DNA from: UBA3478 sp964217345
GTDB lineage: Bacteria > Bacteroidota > Bacteroidia > Flavobacteriales > Flavobacteriaceae
Direction: 5' to 3'
DNA length: 8,612 bases
Assembly: GCA_964217345.1 (NCBI GenBank)
Contig: CAXPJI010000047.1
Span: 1 to 8,612 of the forward strand
Shown: positions 1 through 5,890 of the stretch, piece by piece
Layout of the letters: each line of letters begins with the position of its first letter
Numbering within the stretch: the stretch's first letter is position 1
Position numbers and translations under genes: made by a program
Notes under the pieces: model-generated
Database searches by the model: none
Told to the model about the DNA's origin: nothing
What the model saw: only the letters and a program-made list of their open reading frames with translations

Positions 1-51
1 TCAGGCTTAAGCAGTAAGGGGAGCCCTATTTATGAAATTTGGAGTAACTAA
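1..51 (+). CDS. C-terminal end of an unidentified rightward gene (partial)
   Basis: Only frame 1 is open from the window edge to the TAA at 49-51; the other two forward frames stop almost at once. The 16 visible residues end in PIYEIWSN, which I do not recognise. The stop overlaps the ATG of the next small ORF by one base (TAATG), the arrangement of translationally coupled genes, and this is the main argument that it is real. The tail is too short to assign a function. Confidence 0.4.
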   Translation, partial: SGLSSKGSPIYEIWSN

Positions 52-155
52 TGTGGGGAGCCAACGAGTGGACCGATCGAATGTTTCGAAAATATTGGTG
101 GCTCTTGCTACTAATTGTAATTGCCTATTTGACCATTAAGCTAACTACAGCTTAG
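51..155 (+). CDS. possible 34-residue single-TM small membrane protein
   Basis: The ORF runs from the ATG at 51 to the TAG at 153-155. A GGAG at 41-44 sits 6 nt before the ATG, a well placed Shine-Dalgarno site, and the start overlaps the stop of the preceding gene. The product begins with a polar, Trp-containing segment (MWGANEWTDRMFRKYWW). A hydrophobic stretch LLLLIVIAYLTI (about residues 18-29) follows, and then a short tail, so it is probably a single membrane helix with the basic residues on its N-terminal side. I do not recognise the family. Its last 11 bases overlap the 3' end of the convergent amidohydrolase gene. It could be a chance ORF, but the start context favours a real gene coupled to its upstream neighbour. 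Confidence 0.5.
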   Translation: MWGANEWTDRMFRKYWWLLLLIVIAYLTIKLTTA

Positions 156-1434
156 TCATCTTATCGAGTGCCAATAGAGAATTCAGTAATAGTTGTGTTC
201 CATTGGCGATATCTTCAGGGGTAGAGTACTCCAAAGGAGAATGACTGATCCCCTCATAACTGGGAATAAAAATCATACCCGTTGGCCCTATCATCGCCAT
301 ATCTTGGGCATCATGACCGGCTCCACTAGGTAGGCTCAATTGAGAATATCCTAAGTTTCTAGCTTGATCGCTGATCACTTTACGAATTCGATCATCCATC
401 ATCGCAGGCGGACTAGTTGCATCAATAGGAGAAAATTCAAACGTGGTTTGATATTTTTCTTCAATAATCTTTGTGCTTGACACAATTGCTTCATAAACCT
501 CCTTGATACGATCTGAGCTCAAATCTCTGATTTCTAAACTCATTCTAACCTCACCTGGGATCACATTGGGGGCTCCGGGAAGCGCTTGTATCCGACCCAC
601 AGTAGCCACTTGATTTCCTTCGATACTCTTAGCTATTCTGTTGACACTTAAAACAAATTCTGCCGACGCCAGCATCGCATCCTTTCTTTTATTCATGGGG
701 GTAGTACCGGCATGGTTAGCAAATCCTCTAACCACAACATCCCACCATTTGAGGCCTACAATTCCTTCAACAACGCCGACATCAATACCTTGATCATATA
801 GATTTGAGCCCTGCTCAATATGTAATTCGATAAAGGCGTGTAGATCTTCTTTACTTCGTTTTACTGAGAAAATAGTAGCTGAATCTCCGCCTAGGCGATT
901 AACACCTTCAGCATTGGTATAGCCTGAAGAGGTTTTTACCCTAAGTGTCCCTTCATCAATCTTACCAGCAAGTGCGCGGCTTCCAAATACCCCACCTTCT
1001 TCATTGGTGAAGATCAATAATTCAAAGTCGTGATTCGTTTTAATCTTCTGTTCAACTAATGTCTGCATCACTTCGAGTGCAGCCATACTTCCCACTTGTC
1101 CATCGTAATGGCCGCCATTAGGCACCGCGTCAATATGAGAACCAAAAGCAACGACCTTTGATAAACCTTTTCGGCCTTTTCTTACCGCTGAAATGTTACC
1201 TGCCGCATCGATTCGAACTTCAACTCCAAGATCATTCAAGCGTTTAATTACATAGGCTCTTGCATCCAGTTCATGATCACTGTATGCCACTCGGTCATTT
1301 CCGCCTTCACCATTTATTCCAAAGGTTTTCAACGTCTCTAAATTTTGATTTACTCGCTCTGCATTTATTTGATATTGTGCAGAAGAAATCGAAAAGAAGA
1401 GAAGTAAGACAAAGGTGAATGGAGTTGATTTCAT
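145..1434 (-). CDS. exported M20-family Zn amidohydrolase (N-carbamoyl-L-amino acid hydrolase / allantoate amidohydrolase-like)
   Basis: The 429-residue product belongs to the M20 hydantoinase/carbamoylase group, which hydrolyses N-carbamoyl amino acids, ureidopropionate or allantoate using two metal ions. All expected active-site motifs are visible: GSHID with H100, HYDG with D111, NEEG with catalytic E145 and metal ligand E146, ELHIEQG with H205, and GISHSP with H398. The dimerisation/substrate motif NHAGTTPM (H241), N290 of GAPN and R303 also match the family. The start at 1434 is chosen because it begins a clean signal peptide (MKSTPFTFVLLLFFSISSAQ). A start at 1503 would add 23 residues, overlap the upstream channel gene and bury the signal. 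The stop of the channel gene lies 7 nt upstream, so the two are probably cotranscribed. A secreted form is notable because the well-known members are cytosolic. Family assignment is firm; the substrate cannot be read from the sequence. Confidence 0.92.
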   Translation of the reverse strand: MKSTPFTFVLLLFFSISSAQYQINAERVNQNLETLKTFGINGEGGNDRVAYSDHELDARAYVIKRLNDLGVEVRIDAAGNISAVRKGRKGLSKVVAFGSHIDAVPNGGHYDGQVGSMAALEVMQTLVEQKIKTNHDFELLIFTNEEGGVFGSRALAGKIDEGTLRVKTSSGYTNAEGVNRLGGDSATIFSVKRSKEDLHAFIELHIEQGSNLYDQGIDVGVVEGIVGLKWWDVVVRGFANHAGTTPMNKRKDAMLASAEFVLSVNRIAKSIEGNQVATVGRIQALPGAPNVIPGEVRMSLEIRDLSSDRIKEVYEAIVSSTKIIEEKYQTTFEFSPIDATSPPAMMDDRIRKVISDQARNLGYSQLSLPSGAGHDAQDMAMIGPTGMIFIPSYEGISHSPLEYSTPEDIANGTQLLLNSLLALDKMTKL

Positions 1435-1441
1435 GATAAAT

Positions 1442-1762
1442 TTATTTACGGTCGTTGTAATTCTTTCGAGCATCCTTGAAGTGATTGAATACCGTGTTGA
1501 CAAAGGTCAGAATAAGACCTACCCCAAGGCCGATGTAGATAATGGTGAATATCTTTCCTAAATCGGTCTTTGGAGCAAAATCTCCGTATCCAATGGTAGT
1601 TAAGGTAATCGATGCAAAATAAAGGGCATCGATAAATCGCCAACCCTCCGCATACATATAGAAAAAGGCTCCTCCAAAAAGTATGATTACCGAAGCCCCA
1701 AGAAGGCTTCGGTAATCTTTGTCTCGAAGAAATTCAATAAAGGTTCGAATAAAAAATCGCAA
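1442..1762 (-). CDS. two-TM potassium channel (ion channel 2 family)
   Basis: The 106-residue protein has the minimal K+ channel fold. TM1 is at about residues 19-36, followed by a pore helix, the selectivity filter TTIGYGD (residues 55-61) and TM2 at about 71-92 with several glycines (G78, G80, G82) suited to a gating hinge. There is no C-terminal RCK/TrkA or cyclic-nucleotide domain, so it is a bare pore that would tetramerise in the inner membrane. No in-frame ATG exists before TM1. The best start is the TTG at 1762; the frame is closed by a stop at 1787-1789. The gene begins 19 nt after the second lipoprotein and ends 7 nt before the amidohydrolase, so it sits inside the operon. A perfect 13-bp hairpin lies within codons 16-26. 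Function as a K+ channel is secure from the filter; the start codon is less so. Confidence 0.88.
   Translation of the reverse strand: MRFFIRTFIEFLRDKDYRSLLGASVIILFGGAFFYMYAEGWRFIDALYFASITLTTIGYGDFAPKTDLGKIFTIIYIGLGVGLILTFVNTVFNHFKDARKNYNDRK
1685..1717 (-). repeat. perfect 13-bp inverted repeat (hairpin) inside the K+ channel gene
   Basis: GATTACCGAAGCC (1685-1697) is the exact reverse complement of GGCTTCGGTAATC (1705-1717), with a 7-nt loop. In the minus-strand mRNA this forms a stable stem about 45 nt after the TTG start. It encodes DYRSLLGASVI, just before and into TM1. A run of five U begins 5 nt after the stem on the mRNA, too far for a standard intrinsic terminator. It may modulate translation, pausing or mRNA decay. 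Confidence 0.75.
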
Positions 1763-1781
1763 CGGAAGATGATTAAAAGGT

Positions 1782-2258
1782 TTACTCTACAATTTTAACA
1801 TCTACAGCAGTTCTAGCCTGCCAACCTGTAACATCTGTCACCGAAAGTGCTAAATGGTAATCACCTGTATCTATCGCTGCCGGAAGAGTAATAACCGCTT
1901 CTATTTCAAAATTAGTTAACCCTTCGGGAACACTGTTATTGGTAGAAAAATTGAATGGATTTACCGCTGTGGTAATCGGTTCTAATTCGCAAGGATCCTC
2001 CTGATCATCATGAGTATGGTGATCAAAATTATGATGCATTTCAATAGAATAACTCGCCAATTCTAAGTTATCGGTGACCTTAGCTTTGATTGTATAGCTC
2101 TGTCCTCGACTAAGATTTTCACAGGTCTGTGGAAACCCCCCAGCGTAGTTAACCGTAATAGTTGGCTTTTCTTCATCGATCTCTGTCTCGGTACAAGAAA
2201 CAAGCGCTAAGGCAAATAAGCCTAGCAAGAATCGGCTCCATTGATTATAACTCTTCAT
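1782..2258 (-). CDS. His-rich lipoprotein, DUF4625-like (paralogue 1)
   Basis: The 158-residue lipoprotein has a signal peptide and a lipobox LVSC with C22 as the lipidated cysteine, followed by TETEIDEE. The mature part looks like a single beta-sandwich domain. It carries a dense His cluster at residues 75-83 (H75, H76, H80, H81, H83), followed by acidic residues, and two cysteines (C46, C90) that could form a disulfide. The C-terminal GDYHLALSVTDVTG matches GEYHVYIIVTDEVG in the neighbouring lipoprotein, so the two are diverged paralogues. The overall plan resembles the Bacteroidota DUF4625 family, whose biochemical role is not established to my knowledge. It lies 46 nt after its paralogue in a TonB-receptor operon. 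A metal-binding role on the cell surface or in the periplasm is inference from the His cluster and context. Confidence 0.82.
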   Translation of the reverse strand: MKSYNQWSRFLLGLFALALVSCTETEIDEEKPTITVNYAGGFPQTCENLSRGQSYTIKAKVTDNLELASYSIEMHHNFDHHTHDDQEDPCELEPITTAVNPFNFSTNNSVPEGLTNFEIEAVITLPAAIDTGDYHLALSVTDVTGWQARTAVDVKIVE

Positions 2259-2304
2259 AAAACCCTTTCACTTTTTAAGTGTTCTAGTCTAAAATAAGCA
2301 TTTA

Positions 2305-2769
2305 CTAGACTCCGTCTTCTACAACCAAATCAAAATGCGCTTCAGCTGTTGTGCTATTTCCCACTTCATCAGTAACGATGATATAGACGTGATATTCACC
2401 TAACGCGGCGTTAGCGGGCACCACAATATCCTCGTGCAATTCGGCGTTTAATACTTGGTATTTTAGATCCGTATATACCTCTTCAAACTCCCATGCAACT
2501 TCACCTGCGGCAGGGGTGATCTCATCGCTATGTATATCAACAGTAATACTTGTGATACGGGAATAAGCAAGAATATCAGCTCCAATATGCATTGACTCCC
2601 CTGGGTGAGCAATACCTTCATCGGCGTGTAGATCCTCCCCTCCTTCATCGTGGACAGCTCCGACCTCAACATTCGAAATTACAGGCGGTTGAATTTCATC
2701 ATCAGTACATGAAATGAGTAATGTAGTCGTTAGAAAAGCTAAAAGGATCGGTTTTAAAATCGATTTCAT
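2305..2769 (-). CDS. His-rich lipoprotein, DUF4625-like (paralogue 2)
   Basis: The 154-residue protein has a signal peptide ending in LISC, with C21 as the probable lipidated residue, then an acidic TDDEIQPP linker. The mature domain carries scattered His with acidic neighbours: H40, H48, H55 and H61 in the segment VHDEGGEDLHADEG and beyond, then H80, H112, H127 and H145. The C-terminal GEYHVYIIVTDEVGNS aligns with the downstream lipoprotein, indicating duplication of a DUF4625-like domain. The His residues are spread differently from the tight cluster in the paralogue, suggesting divided roles. The start follows the TonB-receptor stop by 12 nt, so it is cotranscribed with it. Metal binding is inferred; the family has no established reaction that I know of. 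Confidence 0.82.
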   Translation of the reverse strand: MKSILKPILLAFLTTTLLISCTDDEIQPPVISNVEVGAVHDEGGEDLHADEGIAHPGESMHIGADILAYSRITSITVDIHSDEITPAAGEVAWEFEEVYTDLKYQVLNAELHEDIVVPANAALGEYHVYIIVTDEVGNSTTAEAHFDLVVEDGV

Positions 2770-2781
2770 AATGTGTTGTTT

Positions 2782-5145
2782 TTAAAAATTATAAGTAATT
2801 GATAAAGAAAAATTTCGTGCGGGTTCAGGAACATCGATCAGCCTGTAAAAGCTGGTGTGATCGAAGTACTTTGTGTTAAATAAATTATTGATCTTGAATC
2901 GAACGTTAATCGGCTCAGAGTAATTATTCAAGTGCAATTCAGAGAGCAGTGAAAGGTTGAAAAGTTGATACCCTGGTGTTTTTTCTTCGGGTGGAACAAT
3001 TCGATTCTGTGCTGCTGTGATTCGATAGTCGGTAATCAGACGAGTGTTCTTAAACACCTTACCAGAATTAAAACTCTTTGAAAGGGATAATAGGCTAGAT
3101 AGTGGCGGATTAAAAGGAAGCGTAAAGCCCTTTTTAGGGCCATTTAATTGCTCAGCGTAAACATACTCCACCGAGGTATCGAGACTAATTGATTGGTTAA
3201 ACGTGATTCCTAAAGATAATTCTCCTCCATATCGAAGCACCTTAGCCTGCTTATAGGCGTAAACCTGAAGGGTTTCATAATAATCAGCGGTCGGATTTAA
3301 ATAGATAAAGTTGGTGAAGTAGTTTACAAATGGACTAAAACCAAATTGTAGCATATCCTCTGTCTGGTTCCATTCAAAATCGAATTGATACGATTCCTCA
3401 GCTTTTAGATCGAGCTGTCCGCGTTCGAATCGATACATGTGATAATTGACTCCGTCAGAAGCAAGTTCATTAGCTAATGGTATTCTAAAGCTCTTTCCTA
3501 AATTGAATTTCAGAGCCGTACGTTCTTTGAGATAACTCATCCCAATTGACCCGCTATAACTACCAAAACTAAGGTCCTCGTCTGAGGCTCGTTGAAGATT
3601 TTGAAACTCATAGATACCTACCGAATTCTCTACAGGCGTCTGAAACCAATCCACATAAGCATCCGTCATCACTCGACCCACATCATACCTAAGACCTCCT
3701 TGAAGGTGTAAATACTCTGATAGCCGAATGTGATCAAAAACGAAAACCCCAGCAGTGAATCGTCTAAACGATGGAATTAAGAAACCCCATCCGCCAATAC
3801 GGTTGTTCTGAATTTCACCATTAAACCCAAATGACAACTCATGAGCTCCCCTATTCTCTAGGGAATTATGGATGTTTAAGGTGTAGGTATTCTTCGAAAA
3901 GACTCGCTCACTACTACTTGATGGCTTGGGCATGTAGCCGTGTGGAACAGGTTCTGACTGCTCTGTACGCTCATTATTTTGGAAGCCAAAATCAATCTGC
4001 AAAGTGCTATTTGGTCTAAAAAATTGAAAATTCTGAATCCATTTAAAATGATTCACCTCGTGAAATGGGAGATCCACATCTCGAAAAGAGGCATCGTAAT
4101 CAATCGATGACGAGCGCACCTCAAGACCATGAGCATTGGCAAAGAAGCCATTATTACCGTTCATGTTACTAAGCGAGGTTTCAGACTTAAAACCTTCACC
4201 TACAAAACCAAAGGTTAGTCCGAAATTCGTCTCATTCCCAGCTGTATTTCGAATGCGATTGTCAGCCAACTCAAAGACGTAATTATCATATAATACTCGA
4301 TCTGTAGGAACTTTATAATCTGCGTAATCGCGATAAGTAACTCTAGCCCGATAATACCAATTTTCATTTCTAGCTACAATCGATGAAGAGACTCCGATCA
4401 GTTCATTATTCGTTTCACCAGTGAGGTTAATATCACCGCTGAAAGTGTTCTTCGCAGGGGTCTGTGGCGGACGAATATCTATCACTCCCCCAATCGCATC
4501 TGAACCATAGAGTAAGGATGCCGGTCCTTTAATAATTTGAACATCCTCTACTGCATACTGATCAATCTCTAAACCATGATCATTTCCCCATTGTTGCGCT
4601 TCATGTTTAATCCCATTCTGAACCACAGAAACTCGATTAAACCCTAAACCACGAATTACTGGTTTTGATTGTCCTGAACCTATCGTAATCGTACTAACTC
4701 CCGGTATCTTACGAAGGGTCTGCATCAAGCTGTTTTCTCGATTGGTGATCAGAAATTCTTTGGAGACTCCGACCGTCACGGTTGAAAGTTCTTGAGCGCG
4801 TTGCTGTGGTGTTTGACCAAAAATCTCAACCTCGTCTAAAGAGGTAAACTCAGATTCTAATCTAATAATTAGCTCATCACGTAAATCAATACGATTAAGC
4901 TCAATACTTTGCTTTTGATAGCCAATATGAGTAACCACAAGAACATATTCTGAAGAAGGAAAAGAAAGTTTGAAACTCCCATAGCTATCAGTAACCGTAC
5001 CTGATTTGCCAACTACCACGCTTACACCCTCTAAGGGCTGACCAGAATCAACATCAACAACACGGCCACCTACAGATAGCATAGTCTGTGCAGAAATCAA
5101 GGTAGATTGCACTACCATTAGTATAACAAGTATCGATCTAAGCAT
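2782..5145 (-). CDS. TonB-dependent outer-membrane receptor with carboxypeptidase-regulatory-like N-domain, probable metal or metal-complex importer
   Basis: The 787-residue protein has a signal peptide (MLRSILVILMVVQSTLISAQ). A carboxypeptidase-regulatory-like beta domain typical of Bacteroidota receptors follows at about 22-100 (GRVVDVDSGQPLEGVSVVV, GSFKLSFP, IGYQ). The plug domain is at about 119-228 (LRKIPGV, RGLGFNRVSVVQNGIK, EDVQIIKGPASLLYGSDAIGGVIDIRP), and a 22-strand-type barrel ends in NFSLSITYNF with a C-terminal Phe. The plug contains QQWGNDHGLEID with H181 and H190 nearby. The length is that of small-ligand (metal/siderophore/CirA-like) receptors rather than the ~1000-residue SusC type, and no SusD gene follows. 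Two His-rich lipoproteins lie downstream and a Cys/His protein upstream, which favours zinc, copper or a chelate as ligand. No TonB box is identified with confidence. Confidence 0.92.
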   Translation of the reverse strand: MLRSILVILMVVQSTLISAQTMLSVGGRVVDVDSGQPLEGVSVVVGKSGTVTDSYGSFKLSFPSSEYVLVVTHIGYQKQSIELNRIDLRDELIIRLESEFTSLDEVEIFGQTPQQRAQELSTVTVGVSKEFLITNRENSLMQTLRKIPGVSTITIGSGQSKPVIRGLGFNRVSVVQNGIKHEAQQWGNDHGLEIDQYAVEDVQIIKGPASLLYGSDAIGGVIDIRPPQTPAKNTFSGDINLTGETNNELIGVSSSIVARNENWYYRARVTYRDYADYKVPTDRVLYDNYVFELADNRIRNTAGNETNFGLTFGFVGEGFKSETSLSNMNGNNGFFANAHGLEVRSSSIDYDASFRDVDLPFHEVNHFKWIQNFQFFRPNSTLQIDFGFQNNERTEQSEPVPHGYMPKPSSSSERVFSKNTYTLNIHNSLENRGAHELSFGFNGEIQNNRIGGWGFLIPSFRRFTAGVFVFDHIRLSEYLHLQGGLRYDVGRVMTDAYVDWFQTPVENSVGIYEFQNLQRASDEDLSFGSYSGSIGMSYLKERTALKFNLGKSFRIPLANELASDGVNYHMYRFERGQLDLKAEESYQFDFEWNQTEDMLQFGFSPFVNYFTNFIYLNPTADYYETLQVYAYKQAKVLRYGGELSLGITFNQSISLDTSVEYVYAEQLNGPKKGFTLPFNPPLSSLLSLSKSFNSGKVFKNTRLITDYRITAAQNRIVPPEEKTPGYQLFNLSLLSELHLNNYSEPINVRFKINNLFNTKYFDHTSFYRLIDVPEPARNFSLSITYNF

Positions 5146-5183
5146 ATCGATATTCAGAAAAGATTAATTAGAAACAAGGGGAA

Positions 5184-5210
5184 TCTGCATTTCAAGATCA
5201 AAAATGCAGA
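5184..5210. promoter_or_regulatory. 9-bp perfect inverted repeat before the receptor gene
   Basis: TCTGCATTT (5184-5192) and AAATGCAGA (5202-5210) are perfect reverse complements separated by 9 nt. The repeat lies in the 80-nt gap between the small Cys/His gene and the receptor gene, and starts one base downstream of a consensus -7 element. It could be an operator overlapping the start site or an mRNA hairpin in the 5' leader. The half-site spacing does not match a standard 7-1-7 Fur-family box. Confidence 0.5.
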
Positions 5211-5211
5211 A

Positions 5212-5219
5212 CAAAACTA
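5212..5219 (-). promoter_or_regulatory. candidate Bacteroidota -7 element for the receptor operon
   Basis: On the minus strand the sequence reads TAGTTTTG, an exact match to the Bacteroidota -7 consensus TAnnTTTG. It lies in the non-coding gap, 66 nt before the receptor ATG. No convincing TTTG -33 element lies at the usual distance, so the call rests on the -7 box and its position. Confidence 0.35.
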
Positions 5220-5225
5220 GAATTG

Positions 5226-5528
5226 TTAAACCCTTGGAGGAGGCCTAGAAAGGACCTGAAGTGAAAAATCGTAGCGATATACAACCGACTGATAATGGAT
5301 TACCTTTTCTATGTACTGAGTTTCAGTAACTGTCGTAAATTCAAAATCAGTAGTAAGCTCACTACCTAATGATTCTTGAACGTCTTTGACTACGACCTCA
5401 CAAAGCTCGCATTTATCAATAGTAGTATCTTCAGCTGCGTGAATAAGTGCGTGCACCCCCAGTAATTTCACCGAGAGCAGAAGCATTACTGCTAAGCCAG
5501 AAAAAATCTTAAACGCCTTTGAATTCAT
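5226..5528 (-). CDS. small exported HxxxH/CxxC protein, putative metal-binding, upstream of TonB receptor
   Basis: The 100-residue product starts with a hydrophobic signal/anchor at about residues 7-25 (FKIFSGLAVMLLLSVKLLG). It then has VHALIHAAED, giving H26-x3-H30, and KCELCE, giving C40-x2-C43, which together could form a metal site. The rest is a polar segment and a distinctive C-terminal SRPPPRV. This layout (signal, HxxxH, CxxC, ~100 residues, terminal P-rich tail) resembles DUF2946-type proteins that accompany heavy-metal genes, but I cannot confirm membership. The gene is read in the same direction as the receptor, 80 nt upstream. Its function is unknown; a role in metal handling or sensing outside the cytoplasm is inference from the motifs and neighbours. 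Confidence 0.72.
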   Translation of the reverse strand: MNSKAFKIFSGLAVMLLLSVKLLGVHALIHAAEDTTIDKCELCEVVVKDVQESLGSELTTDFEFTTVTETQYIEKVIHYQSVVYRYDFSLQVLSRPPPRV

Positions 5529-5569
5529 TTCTCACGAAGTTAATGATAAAGGATTTAAAATAAAAAGCA

Positions 5570-5616
5570 CCACCCCAGGATTAGCTCCCGCTGGTCGCTG
5601 ATCCCCAAGGGGGTGG
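5570..5616. terminator. nested GC-rich hairpin, terminator-like on the minus strand
   Basis: The outer arms CCACCCC (5570-5576) and GGGGTGG (5610-5616) enclose inner arms GGATTAGC (5578-5585) and GCTGATCC (5597-5604). The inner arms pair over 8 bp with one G-T wobble on the plus strand (an A-C mismatch on the minus strand). Read on the minus strand, the outer stem is followed by TGCTTTTTATTTT, a U-rich tract, as in an intrinsic terminator. It would insulate the Cys/His gene from transcription coming from the tRNA. Confidence 0.4.
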
Positions 5617-5619
5617 CTT

Positions 5620-5740
5620 AAAACAAAAAAGCCCAAACTCGTTACACTCGTAAACCACCCTCCACGAATCAACGCTCAAGCTGAGCTTGGCGTTCGATTC
5701 GTAACGGTTGGGTTCTATGCTAGTTGGGCTTTTTTGTTTT
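5620..5740 (-). terminator. long nested palindrome after tRNA-Ser, probable bidirectional terminator
   Basis: AAAACAAAAAAGCCCAA (5620-5636) is the exact reverse complement of TTGGGCTTTTTTGTTTT (5724-5740), a 17-bp perfect arm pair. GCCCAA/TTGGGC flanked by A6/T6 is the core of an intrinsic terminator in both directions. It starts one base past the tRNA 3' end. The loop is unusually large (87 nt) and contains a second stem at 5664-5702: seven outer pairs (ACGAATC/GATTCGT), then AACGC/GCGTT and CAAGC/GCTTG with single-base bulges at 5676 and 5695 and a TGA loop. CGTTAC (5640-5645) and GTAACG (5701-5706) add an alternative pairing. The structure may be a terminator that acquired a REP-like insert. 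Confidence 0.5.
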
Positions 5741-5741
5741 G

Positions 5742-5828
5742 CGGAGAGAGGGGGATTCGAACCCCCGATACAGTTTCCCGTATACACACTTTCCAGGCGT
5801 GCTCTTTCAACCACTCAGACACCTCTCC
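5742..5828 (-). tRNA. tRNA-Ser (anticodon GGA)
   Basis: The minus strand folds as a class II tRNA of 87 nt. The acceptor arm is GGAGAGG with TCTCTCC (one G-T pair at the base), discriminator G. The D-arm begins TGTCTGAGTGG. The anticodon stem CACGC/GTGTG carries loop CTGGAAA with anticodon GGA (5794-5792), reading UCC/UCU serine codons. An 18-nt variable arm (TATACGGGAAACTGTATC) and a T-arm GGGGG-TTCGAAT-CCCCC complete it. The 3' CCA is not encoded: the discriminator is followed by CAAAAC. The long variable arm confirms serine identity. Confidence 0.97.
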
Positions 5829-5839
5829 AAAAGGGAATG

Positions 5840-5847
5840 CTAAGATA
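5840..5847 (-). promoter_or_regulatory. weak candidate -7 element for tRNA-Ser
   Basis: On the minus strand TATCTTAG differs from TAnnTTTG at one position and ends 11 nt before the first tRNA base, a plausible distance. No -33 motif is evident, and it overlaps the palindrome at 5843-5858. Confidence 0.25.
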
Positions 5848-5858
5848 AGTTCTTATCT
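5843..5858. promoter_or_regulatory. 16-bp palindrome between tRNA-Ser and the VOC gene
   Basis: AGATAAG (5843-5849) and CTTATCT (5852-5858) are perfect 7-bp arms around TT. It lies in the shared upstream region of a leftward tRNA and a rightward gene, and overlaps the candidate tRNA -7 box, so it is placed as a dyad operator would be. No regulator is known for it from the sequence. Confidence 0.35.
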
Positions 5859-5890
5859 AATCGATAGCGGTAGTTTAATTCATAACTTTA

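Noticed and set aside
1446..1643. 65-codon minus-strand ORF
   Set aside because: It is an alternative frame inside the potassium channel gene, with no family features.
2400..2414. 15-bp palindrome CTAACGC-G-GCGTTAG
   Set aside because: It has 7-bp arms inside a coding region; one such palindrome is expected by chance in several kilobases.
2463..2672. 69-codon minus-strand ORF
   Set aside because: It is an alternative frame inside the second lipoprotein gene.
3831..4019. Plus-strand 62-codon ORF
   Set aside because: It lies antisense within the receptor barrel region and has no coding features of its own.
5535..5560. Possible Fur/Zur box or promoter before the Cys/His gene
   Set aside because: The AT-rich stretch has no convincing dyad; TAACTTCG is one mismatch from the -7 consensus but sits only 6 nt from the ATG and has no -33 partner.
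5581..5814. 77-codon minus-strand ORF
   Set aside because: It runs through tRNA-Ser and the two palindromes; its N-terminal residues are just the translated tRNA.
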